Shown: one piece after another, positions 17,756 to 26,324 of the stretch | How positions within the stretch are numbered: the stretch's first letter is position 1 | Layout: the number at the start of each line of letters is the position of its first letter | NCBI RefSeq assembly: GCF_023806485.1 | Contig: NZ_JAMSLR010000008.1 | Span: 1-64,000 of the forward strand | DNA: 64,000 bases | DNA from: Thermalbibacter longus | GTDB taxonomy: Bacteria > Chloroflexota > Chloroflexia > Thermomicrobiales > Thermomicrobiaceae | Direction of reading: 5' to 3' | Notes under the pieces: generated by a model | Seen by the model: the letters and a program-made list of their open reading frames with translations, nothing else | The model's database searches: none | What the model was told of the DNA's origin: nothing | Program-made: the position numbers and the translations under genes

Positions 17756-18730
17756 TTAAGATTCAGATGACACGGTCCTCGAAGCCTGCTGCGCCAGGAC
17801 AAGTGAGATGCGATCACGGTAAAAGATCATCGAGGCGAGCGCGAGTCCCGTGATCAGGTATGCATAGCTCACGAGCGCGAACGGTACCCCCCACGGAGTG
17901 GCAGTGAAGAGACTCAAGGCAATCGGAGCACCTGTCTGGATGATCATCACCACGACGATGAAGCGCACCGCTGGCCAGAACTGCGAACGCAGCAGGTGGT
18001 AGCTCAGGTAGAGCGCGCGTAGTGGGCCTGCCTGGGAAAGCACAATCGCTTCCTCCACGAAGAATGTGAGCAGGAACGCCCAGAGTGAAAGCGCGAACAG
18101 GAAGAGCGACACGATCGGCAAGATCAGCGCCTCGATGCCGATGATGACCGACAGTACGCTGGTGATGATGGCTGGCATCAAGATCAGCACGAACAGGCCA
18201 AGGAGGACGAGATAGACTCCGATCATCGTGAGCCCGTTCCGCAGCGCCGCCCGCGGTAGCCCCGTGCTGGCTGCCGGTTGCCCACGCACCAGCCTTCCCA
18301 GCATCGTCAGATAGCCCATACCCACAAGCACACCGAGCGCTGCCAGCGTCAGGGCCAGCGGCGGCACCAGCCACCACGGAACCTCTACGCTCCAGCTCAA
18401 CGCCGAGAGCTGCGGCATCCGGTCGACGCCGAGTGCGAACACCAGCGTCGGGATCAAGACGCTCAGCAACAGCAGCAAGTTGTCGAACTGTGCCCCGAAA
18501 TCCTGCACCAGGCTCTGCGCCTGACTGTCGGCGCCCGCCTGGCCCAACCACTGGGTCACTCGAGCGGTGAAGCCCACCGGTGACAAACGCGGGCCGAGCC
18601 AGTACACCAGATCGAGCAAGACGAGCATCATGACCAAATACGGCTGGCGATTCAACATTGCGTACGCCGAGCCGATCGTATCGATCACGCCAGGAATCGT
18701 TCGCCCCGCGCCGGCCTGGGAGACGTTCAC
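17756..18730 (-). CDS. polytopic membrane protein, unknown
   Basis: A 324-residue protein with about six to seven membrane helices, starting with a GTG that has GAGAGG upstream. A soluble-looking segment (residues about 52-75, TQWLGQAGADSQAQSLVQDFG) lies between the first two helices; the rest alternates long hydrophobic stretches such as LTMIGVYLVLLGLFVLILMP. I see no catalytic motif. It lies between the zincin gene (19 bp) and gyrB (12 bp). Confidence 0.75.
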   Translation of the reverse strand: MNVSQAGAGRTIPGVIDTIGSAYAMLNRQPYLVMMLVLLDLVYWLGPRLSPVGFTARVTQWLGQAGADSQAQSLVQDFGAQFDNLLLLLSVLIPTLVFALGVDRMPQLSALSWSVEVPWWLVPPLALTLAALGVLVGMGYLTMLGRLVRGQPAASTGLPRAALRNGLTMIGVYLVLLGLFVLILMPAIITSVLSVIIGIEALILPIVSLFLFALSLWAFLLTFFVEEAIVLSQAGPLRALYLSYHLLRSQFWPAVRFIVVVMIIQTGAPIALSLFTATPWGVPFALVSYAYLITGLALASMIFYRDRISLVLAQQASRTVSSES

Positions 18731-18749
18731 CGCCAGCCTCTCAGTCGCA

Positions 18750-19121
18750 TCAGTAACGCCCGAGCTCTCGCAGCCGCTCGTCGCTGATGCCGAAGTGGTG
18801 CGCCACCTCGTGAATCACCGTATCGCGCACGATCTGGCGCACCTCCTCCAACGTGCGCGCCCGCCGGCAGATCGGCCCCTGGAAGATCGTAATCACGTCG
18901 GGCGGCACCAGGTTGTACGACGATGTCCGTTCGGTCAGCGGAACACCCTCGTAGAGGCCGAAGAGCGTTCCTCGCACGATCCCTGCCGCTCGCCGGTGAC
19001 GATAGTTCGGCTCCCGTTCGATCACGATCTCGACATTCTCGAGCGCTGCCGCGATCTCCGGTGGCAACTCCTCAAGCGCCTCGACGACGAGCCGCTCGAA
19101 TGCCTGTCGTGAAAGTAGCAT
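18750..19121 (-). CDS. zincin-like metallopeptidase family protein
   Basis: A 123-residue minimal zincin of the PF06262 type. The active-site helix is VIHEVAHHFGISDERLREL: HExxH binds zinc and the downstream Asp/Glu provides the third ligand. The central GTLFGLYEGVPLTER and VPPDVITIFQGPI segments are typical of the family. The substrate is unknown. It is the first gene after the promoter at 19156-19185 and is followed by the membrane protein and gyrB. Confidence 0.85.
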   Translation of the reverse strand: MLLSRQAFERLVVEALEELPPEIAAALENVEIVIEREPNYRHRRAAGIVRGTLFGLYEGVPLTERTSSYNLVPPDVITIFQGPICRRARTLEEVRQIVRDTVIHEVAHHFGISDERLRELGRY

Positions 19122-19155
19122 GGCAGCTCCCGGGCCGACTCACCACACCCGGGAA

Positions 19156-19185
19156 AGTATACCATTTTCATTGTCCGTACGCTAA
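19156..19185 (-). promoter_or_regulatory. promoter of the zincin-membrane protein-gyrB unit
   Basis: On the minus strand TTAGCG (19185-19180), 18 bp, and TATACT (19161-19156) preceded by TGG, an extended -10 arrangement. Confidence 0.5.
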
Positions 19186-19208
19186 AACCTGGCGGCGGTG
19201 AAGCCCGC

Positions 19209-20855
19209 TCACCGTTGGAGGGCCGCCTCTAGCAGAGCCTTGCCGATGGGTAGTGCGACCTCACTGCCTGAACCCGCGTTCTCGACGACCACCGCCACGA
19301 CGTATTGCGGCTCTTCGCGGCCCGCGAACCCGATAAACCACGCATGGGGAGGGCGGTCACCCACCTCGGCTGTGCCAGTCTTGCCACCGACTATGGCGCC
19401 GGGAATCTGGGCACCAGAGGCATACCCCTGCTCGACCGACCAGCGCATCGCCCGCTCGATCTGTGCCGCCGTATCTGCTGACATGGCACGTCGCCAGGTT
19501 TCTGGTTGTCGCTGGTCTACCACTTCACCAGCAGGGGTTTGGATCCTGTCCACCAGACGGGGCACCGCGATCTGGCCGTCATTCACCACCGCCGCGGTGA
19601 CGAGTGCCATCTGGAGTGGCGTGACCAGGAGCTGCCCCTGGCCGAAGGAAGTCTCAGCGAGGCCAGCAGGACTCGTGAGATGCTCTGGACTTACACTCAG
19701 GGCACTGGGTGCTACGGGCAGATCGAACGGGATCGGCTCACCGAACCCGAAACGCTGTGCGGCCTCGGTCAACCGGCTGGCGCCGAGTTCCAGCCCTAAC
19801 TGGGCAAACACGACGTTGAGCGAATAGCCGTATCCCTCCTCCAGGGTATAGGAGACCCGGTTAGGATCAGGACGGTTCTGCTCGATGATGACGCGCGAAT
19901 CGACGGTCAGGGCACCCTCGTCACGATACACCTTGTCGAGCGTCGCGAGGCCGCTCTCGAGCGCTCCGGCAAGTGTAATCGTCTTGAACGTCGATCCTGG
20001 CGGATAGCGGCCTTGAGTCGGGCGCAAGACCAGGCGACCATCGTTCGACTGCTGGAGCGATTCCCAGTACGTACGCGCGGCGGTCAGTTCCTCCTCGGAG
20101 GCGGTAGTGCCGACCGAGAGCTGATTTGGATCGAAGGTCGGTGCGCTCGCCATCGCGAGCACCGCTCCGGTATGCGCGTCGAGGACGACGATGCCACCGG
20201 GGCGACCACCGAGGAGCCGATCAGCCTGTGACTGCAGCTCCGGATCGATCGTGAGGACGATGTCGTAGCCCGGCGTCGGACGATTGAGAATGCCATCGAC
20301 CCACTCGCGCAATCGCCGCGCCTCGCTCCGCCCGCTGAGGGCGGCGTCGTAGGAGAGTTCCAGGTTCGTGGCGCCGTAGAGAGCTGGGGAGTAATAGCCG
20401 GCCAGATAAGCCGCCGGGCCGAAGGGATAAACCCGCCGAGGCCGTCCATCGTCCCCCATCTGAGTCTCGGCAATGACGGTTCCATCGCTGGCCAGGATCC
20501 GCCCTCGCTGGGATTCCTCCTCCAGCGCTTGTCGCCGCGGATCGGCTACCACTTCAGTTCCGGTCGAGTAGATCCGAGACTGGATGCGCTCGCGGTCGAG
20601 CGCCTGCACCCGCACGAGCTGTGCCCCGACCAGCAAGAATCCAACACCGAACGCCGCCACCACGTGCACCATCGTCCGATCCATCGTCCGCACCTGGCGG
20701 CCGAGCGAGGGCCACAGGGCTATGCCCCACAGGAGCGCAAGCATGAGAAGCAGTGCGAGCCAGCGCGGATCAGTGCGATCTTCAGTGGTCGCCACTCCAT
20801 ACGCGACGATCGCGGTGGCGGCGACGAGTGCCGCAGTGCGGATGAACCAGCTCAT
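19209..20855 (-). CDS. class B penicillin-binding protein (transpeptidase)
   Basis: A 548-residue protein with two N-terminal membrane helices (residues about 5-22 and 33-48) and a third near 65-85, then a dimerisation domain and a transpeptidase domain. The active-site motifs are STFK (PPGSTFKTITLAG), SLN (GYSLNVVFAQLG) and KTGTAEVG. It cross-links peptidoglycan and resembles the PbpA/PBP2 partner of FtsW/RodA. Its ATG overlaps the FtsW/RodA stop by four bases (ATGA), so the pair is translationally coupled. Confidence 0.92.
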   Translation of the reverse strand: MSWFIRTAALVAATAIVAYGVATTEDRTDPRWLALLLMLALLWGIALWPSLGRQVRTMDRTMVHVVAAFGVGFLLVGAQLVRVQALDRERIQSRIYSTGTEVVADPRRQALEEESQRGRILASDGTVIAETQMGDDGRPRRVYPFGPAAYLAGYYSPALYGATNLELSYDAALSGRSEARRLREWVDGILNRPTPGYDIVLTIDPELQSQADRLLGGRPGGIVVLDAHTGAVLAMASAPTFDPNQLSVGTTASEEELTAARTYWESLQQSNDGRLVLRPTQGRYPPGSTFKTITLAGALESGLATLDKVYRDEGALTVDSRVIIEQNRPDPNRVSYTLEEGYGYSLNVVFAQLGLELGASRLTEAAQRFGFGEPIPFDLPVAPSALSVSPEHLTSPAGLAETSFGQGQLLVTPLQMALVTAAVVNDGQIAVPRLVDRIQTPAGEVVDQRQPETWRRAMSADTAAQIERAMRWSVEQGYASGAQIPGAIVGGKTGTAEVGDRPPHAWFIGFAGREEPQYVVAVVVENAGSGSEVALPIGKALLEAALQR

Positions 20856-22150
20856 CGACGCTCCCCCACCGACTCGCTGGCTTTGAGAAGCAGCCCGACG
20901 ATCAAGAAGTTCGTCAGCAGCGAGCTACCACCAGCGCTGATGAAGGGAAGCGTGATCCCGGTCAGCGGCAACAGGCGGACGTTGCCGGCGAGAATAATCA
21001 ACGTTTGCAACCCCAATACCACCGTCAATCCGGCCGCCAGCAGCCGGACGAAGGAGTCTCTGGCTTGCAAGGCGATCAGCATCCCCCGGGTCACGAGCAG
21101 CAGGTAGAGTCCGAGCACCGCCACCGTGCCGAGCAGACCCAATTCTTCGCCGATCGCCGCAAACGCGTAGTCACTCGCGACCACCGGGATGAACTCAGGG
21201 TGCCCGAACCCCAAACCGGTGCCGAAGATGTGGCCGTGCGCGAACGCGTAGTCGGCTTGGATCGGCTGGAAGCCGGCCTGGAGCGGATCGCTCCACGGAT
21301 TCAGCCACACCTGGATGCGCACGCCCACATGGCTGAACAGGTGAAGTGCCACGTACACAGCCAGGGCGAACGTGAGCAGACCGGCAAGCACGTAGGCGAC
21401 CCGACCGGTGGCGATGTACAGCATGGCCAGGAAAATCCCGAACAGTAGCAGCGCGTTGCCCAGGTCTCGCTGCAATACGACGACCAGGATCGACATGCCC
21501 CACATGATGAGCATCGGGAGGAGGTATGGCAACGGGGGAAGCGTGAGCGGGCCGAGGCGGTACCCCGTCGCGATCAGGTCGCGGTAGTCGTCCAGGTAAG
21601 CGGCCAGGAAGATGACCAGCAAAACCTTGACCAGCTCGCCGGGCTGTACGGTCACCACGCCGAGGTCGAGCCAGAGCCTGGCACCCTGGATTTCGATCCC
21701 GAAGATCATCGTCACGAGGATCAGCCCCAGGCCGATGATCGCCGCGGTGTACTTGTAGCGACGCAGCCACTCGAGACCTCGCAGGAAGGTCAGCGTTCCC
21801 CAGAGCAGCCCGAATGAGAGGGCCAGGTAAATGAGTTGCCGCTGGGCCAGCGTCGCCCAACCGGGATCATCTCGTAGCACCGGTTGGAGCCGCTGGCTCA
21901 GCAGCAAGCCCAACCCGCTCAGCATAGCGACCAGAGGAAACAACACCTGATCTCCGCTGAAGCCGATCAGGCTCAGCCAAACGCTAGTACCCAGAACGAG
22001 GCCCATGAACGCGAGGCTGACCCAGATGTCGGCCCAGGTCCAGCGAGTGGTGCCCGTGCCCGAGAGATAGACGGTCAGCAACCCCACGATCCCGAGGAGC
22101 GCTGGGAGCACGAGGAGCTGCAGCTCGAGCAACCGGATTCGCGCAGCCAC
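20852..22150 (-). CDS. FtsW/RodA/SpoVE-family peptidoglycan polymerase
   Basis: A 432-residue SEDS glycosyltransferase with about ten to twelve membrane helices. The conserved loop around GHIFGTGLGFGHPEFIPVVASDYAFAAIGEELG carries the family acidic residues, and the C-terminus has LPLTGITLPFISAGGSSLLTNFLIVGLL. It polymerises lipid II with the class B PBP encoded by the next gene. The GTG start has GGAGG nine bases upstream. FtsW and RodA cannot be told apart by eye. Confidence 0.93.
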   Translation of the reverse strand: MAARIRLLELQLLVLPALLGIVGLLTVYLSGTGTTRWTWADIWVSLAFMGLVLGTSVWLSLIGFSGDQVLFPLVAMLSGLGLLLSQRLQPVLRDDPGWATLAQRQLIYLALSFGLLWGTLTFLRGLEWLRRYKYTAAIIGLGLILVTMIFGIEIQGARLWLDLGVVTVQPGELVKVLLVIFLAAYLDDYRDLIATGYRLGPLTLPPLPYLLPMLIMWGMSILVVVLQRDLGNALLLFGIFLAMLYIATGRVAYVLAGLLTFALAVYVALHLFSHVGVRIQVWLNPWSDPLQAGFQPIQADYAFAHGHIFGTGLGFGHPEFIPVVASDYAFAAIGEELGLLGTVAVLGLYLLLVTRGMLIALQARDSFVRLLAAGLTVVLGLQTLIILAGNVRLLPLTGITLPFISAGGSSLLTNFLIVGLLLKASESVGERR

Positions 22151-22217
22151 CTGCTTGCACCTCCGCTCGACTCAGCAGTCGAGCAGGCTGATCCAGGATT
22201 CCTTCCTGCGGCTCATC

Positions 22218-23087
22218 CTACTCGGCCGGCAGATAGCGGCCGAGTAGCAAGCTGTAGCGGCGACGCACTTCGGTGGATACCGCATCCGGAGCCGTCACGA
22301 TCGCCTGGGCCAGCGCGTCACCGCATGAGCAACTCGTCTCCCGTGGTAGCCGCGGGATCAGCTCCTTCAGCACGTCCTGGGCTGTCTGGACGTTGCGCTG
22401 CAGATTCTGGATGACCGTCGCCACGTTCACCGGCTCTTCGGTCACGTGCCAGACGTCGTAATCGGTCACCAGCGCCAGAATTGCGAAGCAGAGTTCTGCC
22501 TCGCGCGCCAGTCTGGCCTCCGGCATCGCGGTCATACCGATGACGTCGACACCCCACGAGCGATAGATCCGCGACTCCGCTTTCGTGGAGAATTGGGGTC
22601 CTTCGATGCAGATATACGTCCCCTGCGGATGGACTCGAGCTCCGGCTCGAGTCGCTGCCTCGAGCAAGGCGCGCCGCAAGTCGGGGCAGAATGGCTCGTC
22701 TAACGCAACGTGAACGACGGGGCCACTCTCCTCGAAGAACGAGCGTGCTCGTCGCACGGTACGGTCGAAGATCTGGTCCGGCACCACCAGATCCAGTGGC
22801 GCGATCTCCTCGCGCATGCTGCCGACCGCGCTGATCGAGATCACACGGCGCACACCCAGTTGCTTCAGTGCCCAGAAGTTGGCGCGGGCAGGCACGGCGC
22901 TCGGGCTGAACTGGTGGCGCAGGCCATGCCGCGGCAGGAAGGCGACCCGAACCCCCTGCAATGTGCCAAGCGTGATCGGCGCGCTCGGTGGCCCGAACGG
23001 CGTCTGGACCTCGACTTCCTCGATCTGCTCAAGCTCCGCCATCCGGTAGAGCCCGCTGCCGCCGATTACCCCGATCTCAACCTGCAT
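22218..23087 (-). CDS. mtnP: S-methyl-5'-thioadenosine phosphorylase
   Basis: A 289-residue purine nucleoside phosphorylase family member that splits MTA to adenine and methylthioribose-1-phosphate in methionine salvage. Landmarks are IGVIGGSGLY (phosphate loop), FLPRHGLRHQFSPSAVPARANFWALK, ISAVGSM, GTYICIEGPQFSTKAESRIY and VIGMTAMPEARLAREAELC. The ATG at 23087 follows GGGGGAG; the frame upstream is not homologous. It is divergent from the 23214 gene. Closely related enzymes act on inosine or guanosine, so specificity is inferred. Confidence 0.92.
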   Translation of the reverse strand: MQVEIGVIGGSGLYRMAELEQIEEVEVQTPFGPPSAPITLGTLQGVRVAFLPRHGLRHQFSPSAVPARANFWALKQLGVRRVISISAVGSMREEIAPLDLVVPDQIFDRTVRRARSFFEESGPVVHVALDEPFCPDLRRALLEAATRAGARVHPQGTYICIEGPQFSTKAESRIYRSWGVDVIGMTAMPEARLAREAELCFAILALVTDYDVWHVTEEPVNVATVIQNLQRNVQTAQDVLKELIPRLPRETSCSCGDALAQAIVTAPDAVSTEVRRRYSLLLGRYLPAE

Positions 23088-23213
23088 CGTCTCCCCCTTC
23101 GGCCGGCCACACCCGCGCACCATTGTACCCAGCATCGATGGGCGATCGGGAGCGAGCGGCCCGCGCGACACCGCTCCCTCCGTGCCGCATACTAACGTTG
23201 GAGGCAGGTGGGT

Positions 23214-23957
23214 GTGACTCACATGGAACCGCAACCTCACGCGCAGGGACGCCCGTTCGGGCTGGGCCGTGGCACCGGCGTGCCTAGCCACTTCTGGCCG
23301 CTGGTCATGCCCGGCCTCGCTGTCGTGCTGAGTCTTTGCCTTGCGGGCTGGCTATTGACTGTCGCTGACCGGCTTCACCAGGTTGGAATCCCAGCCCCCG
23401 GGACCGGCGTGCAGGCTGCGCTGTATCCCGGGGCCAACTCACTCCCCCACTCAGCCGTGCGGGCCGATGGAGACTGGGTAACCCAGGAAGTCGGCGGCGA
23501 GCGATTCCTTGCCACCCGCGCTCGCGACGCGTCACTGACGATCCCGTTTTACGGCACTGCGCTCACGCTGATCGCGCGGACGGGGCCCGACGCAGGCCGT
23601 GTCTACGTCACGATCGACGGCAATGCGGCATCAGGCCTACCGAGTGACGAGATTGGCAGTTTCCTCGACCTGGAAGCACCCCAAGCGTCGACTGAGGAGA
23701 TTCCTGTCACCAGTGGGCTCCGGCCAGGCTATCATGTGATTGTCCTGCAGAACGGCCCGGACGCCGAGTTTGCCGCCAGCAGCGTGGAGGTGAGCAACCG
23801 TCCGGCACTCGGCTGGGTGCTGTCGTTGATGTTTACCTCGCTCGGTGGCCTTCTCTTTCTCTCGGTTCGCCGGTGGTGGCTGTCGCTGGCGGCTGACCGC
23901 GGCTGGCTCTCCCAGGCCACTGTGCCAGAAACGGCTGACAACGATGCTCTCGCTTGA
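23214..23957 (+). CDS. membrane-anchored beta-sandwich protein, unknown
   Basis: About 247 residues. A membrane helix lies near residues 28-48 (VVLSLCLAGWLLTV), then a largely beta external domain with SLTIPFYGTALTLIARTGPDAGRVYVTIDG, resembling carbohydrate-binding or lectin-like sandwiches of glycan loci, then a second helix near the C-terminus. GTG 23214 has GGAGG nine bases upstream; ATG 23223 is possible. It opens the polysaccharide locus and overlaps the next gene, so a role in surface-glycan assembly is inferred from position only. Confidence 0.65.
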   Translation: MTHMEPQPHAQGRPFGLGRGTGVPSHFWPLVMPGLAVVLSLCLAGWLLTVADRLHQVGIPAPGTGVQAALYPGANSLPHSAVRADGDWVTQEVGGERFLATRARDASLTIPFYGTALTLIARTGPDAGRVYVTIDGNAASGLPSDEIGSFLDLEAPQASTEEIPVTSGLRPGYHVIVLQNGPDAEFAASSVEVSNRPALGWVLSLMFTSLGGLLFLSVRRWWLSLAADRGWLSQATVPETADNDALA

Positions 23958-25359
23958 TCGGTCGGGCCGGCGCACGGTCCCGGCGATACGTCTGAGTCCG
24001 CGCTGGCTCAGCCCAGCCGGTGCCGCGCTGCTCGTCGGGTTGGGATATCATGCCGCCGGCTCATCGCTCGCGCTGCTGTCCATAGCTGGTCTCATCGTAC
24101 TGGGAACGATTGCCCCTCGCGGCCCGCTGATCGTCCTTCCGGCCAGCTTGGGGTTGGTGTACCAGCCGCTCCAGATCGGACTGGGCACGGCTCGCCTGAA
24201 CCCCGCGGAGATCCTTATCGTCTCCACCGCGGCTGGGGTCTCGTTCCGTGCCGCCTTGGCAGTTGTCCGGTCTCGAGCGAATTGGGGTTCTCAGATCGCG
24301 ACGCTCCGCGACTGGTTCGTCGATCTCCGATTCTCGGCCATCGCTATCGGTCTGCTCGTCGCGGGTACGGTTTCTCTCGGCACGGTCGCAGACCAAGAGC
24401 ACTGGCGCGAGAGTTTGCGCGAATTCCGCTGGGTGGTGCTCGAGCCCGTAGTCGCTTACTTCCTGTGCTGCTGGTTCCTGCGCCCGCGCGATGATCGCTG
24501 GCGCGCGCTCGACGTTTGGGCCATAGCCAGCGCCGGGATCGCGCTCTACAGTCTCGGCGCTGGACTTGCGGGCTCCGGCCTCGCGGTCGAAGGGGTAGTG
24601 CGCCTCCGTGGATTGCACCCGCATCCGAACGCTCTGGCCCTCTACCTGGAGCGACCGCTCGTGCTCGCGGCGGTGCTCGCGCTCGCGCTGGCCGGGCGCA
24701 ATCGCTGGCTCTGGGCCATACCAGCAGTGATCTCAGCCGGAGCGCTCGTGCTCACCTATTCTCGCGGGGCGCTGCTCAGTGTCTTGCTGACTACGCTTCT
24801 CGCGGGCTGGTTGACCAGGCGCTACCGATTGACCCTAGCCCTCACGGCTATCAGCATCTTGGCGATCACGGGTCTCATTCTGGCGGCGCCTGAACGTTTT
24901 CTCAGCCTCTTCGAGGGTGGGAGCGGGAGTCTACGCCTCCAGATCTGGAGCGCGTCCCTCGCAATGATCCGTGATTACCCGGTCTTCGGGGTCGGGCTCG
25001 ACCAGTTCCTGTACCAATACGCTCCCCGCTATGTCGCCCCAGAAGCGTGGCCAGAGCGCTTTACCTCGCATCCTCATAACCTGCTGTTCGACGCCTGGCT
25101 GCGCCTCGGCCTCATGGGTATCACTCTTTTCATCTGCGTAGCGGTTGCGCTGCTGAGGTGCGTGGCCGATGCGCGGCGCGAGGGCAAGCCCATAGCGATG
25201 GCTGCCAGCTTCGCAGTGGTAGTCGGCGCAGTGCACGGGCTAGTTGACAATGGGTACTTCTTGCCCGATCTTGCTCTCGCCTTCTGGCTACTGGCTGCCA
25301 TACTTGATCTGGAGTTGAGCCGCCGGCCCGCAGTGGCGCCGGCGGTTGAGGCCGGGTGA
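23944..25359 (+). CDS. O-antigen ligase/polymerase-like membrane protein
   Basis: A 471-residue polytopic protein. The long periplasmic loop near the C-terminus (FGVGLDQFLYQYAPRYV... then TSHPHNLLFDAWLRLGLMG) with its HPHN motif is characteristic of WaaL/Wzy-type O-antigen ligases. It probably transfers or polymerises lipid-linked glycan outside the membrane. ATG 23944 overlaps the end of the previous gene by 14 bases. A second protein of the same type lies at 26302, so one may act as polymerase and one as ligase. Confidence 0.82.
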   Translation: MLSLDRSGRRTVPAIRLSPRWLSPAGAALLVGLGYHAAGSSLALLSIAGLIVLGTIAPRGPLIVLPASLGLVYQPLQIGLGTARLNPAEILIVSTAAGVSFRAALAVVRSRANWGSQIATLRDWFVDLRFSAIAIGLLVAGTVSLGTVADQEHWRESLREFRWVVLEPVVAYFLCCWFLRPRDDRWRALDVWAIASAGIALYSLGAGLAGSGLAVEGVVRLRGLHPHPNALALYLERPLVLAAVLALALAGRNRWLWAIPAVISAGALVLTYSRGALLSVLLTTLLAGWLTRRYRLTLALTAISILAITGLILAAPERFLSLFEGGSGSLRLQIWSASLAMIRDYPVFGVGLDQFLYQYAPRYVAPEAWPERFTSHPHNLLFDAWLRLGLMGITLFICVAVALLRCVADARREGKPIAMAASFAVVVGAVHGLVDNGYFLPDLALAFWLLAAILDLELSRRPAVAPAVEAG

Positions 25360-25370
25360 AGGAGTCGAGT

Positions 25371-26324
25371 GTGCGGGTTCTGGTTGCTGGCGGTGCCGGG
25401 TTCATCGGCTCTCATTTGTGCGAGTCGCTGCTGCATTCAGGGTTCGACGTCGTCGCAGTCGATAACCTGATCACTGGTCGGCTGCACAATATCTCCAGCC
25501 TGCTGGAGCACCCGCGCTTCACGTTCCGGCAGCACGACATCACCGAGCCGCTCGACCTCGAAGTTGATGCAGTCTTTCACCTGGCGAGTCCCGCGAGTCC
25601 CGTCGGCTACCGTCGCTACTCGATCGAGACGCATCTCGTCAATTCGATCGGGACACTGCACCTCCTCGAGCTTGCTCGTCGACTCAATGCGCGCTTCCTC
25701 TTCGCGTCGACCTCGGAAGTCTATGGCGACCCGGAAGTTCACCCGCAGCCGGAAACCTATCACGGCAACGTGAATCCCGTCGGGCCGCGTAGCTGCTACG
25801 ACGAGAGCAAACGCTTCGGCGAGTCGCTGACGATGGAGTTCGTGCGCAAGTACGGGCTCGACGCTCGCATCGTTCGGATCTTCAACACCTACGGCCCGCG
25901 GACCGACCCCGACGACGGCCGCGTGGTCCCGAATTTCGTGTTGCGGGCGCTGCGCGGCGAGCCCCTGGTGGTATACGGTGACGGTAGGCAGACTCGCTCC
26001 CTGTGCTATGTCAGTGACATGGTTCGAGGTATTCGACTGGCCATGGAGCGCGATGGACTTGCCGGGGAGGTCATCAACCTCGGGAATCCAGATGAGCGCA
26101 CTGTGCTCGATCTCGCCCAGCTCGTCCTCGAACTGACTGGTTCCTCATCGAGGATCACCTTCGCCCCGCCGCGGCCCGACGACCCCATCCGGCGTTGCCC
26201 CGATATCGCCAAGGCTCGCCGTCTCCTGAACTGGGAACCAAAGGTGAGCCTGCTCGATGGCTTGCGGCTCACCATCGCCTACTTCGCCGAGACGCTGGAT
26301 CATGCGCCTGCAGCCGGTGAGTAG
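25371..26324 (+). CDS. NAD-dependent sugar epimerase/UDP-glucuronate decarboxylase-like
   Basis: A 317-residue extended short-chain dehydrogenase. The Rossmann motif GGAGFIGSHL lies at the N-terminus; the catalytic Ser-Tyr-Lys set is in ASTSEVYGD and SCYDESKRFGE. The STSEVYGDPEVHPQPE and PRSCYDESKR signatures are those of UDP-xylose synthase (UXS). It would produce UDP-xylose or a related sugar for the surrounding polysaccharide genes. GTG 25371 has AAGGAG six bases upstream; GTG 25356 overlaps the previous stop. Confidence 0.88.
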   Translation: MRVLVAGGAGFIGSHLCESLLHSGFDVVAVDNLITGRLHNISSLLEHPRFTFRQHDITEPLDLEVDAVFHLASPASPVGYRRYSIETHLVNSIGTLHLLELARRLNARFLFASTSEVYGDPEVHPQPETYHGNVNPVGPRSCYDESKRFGESLTMEFVRKYGLDARIVRIFNTYGPRTDPDDGRVVPNFVLRALRGEPLVVYGDGRQTRSLCYVSDMVRGIRLAMERDGLAGEVINLGNPDERTVLDLAQLVLELTGSSSRITFAPPRPDDPIRRCPDIAKARRLLNWEPKVSLLDGLRLTIAYFAETLDHAPAAGE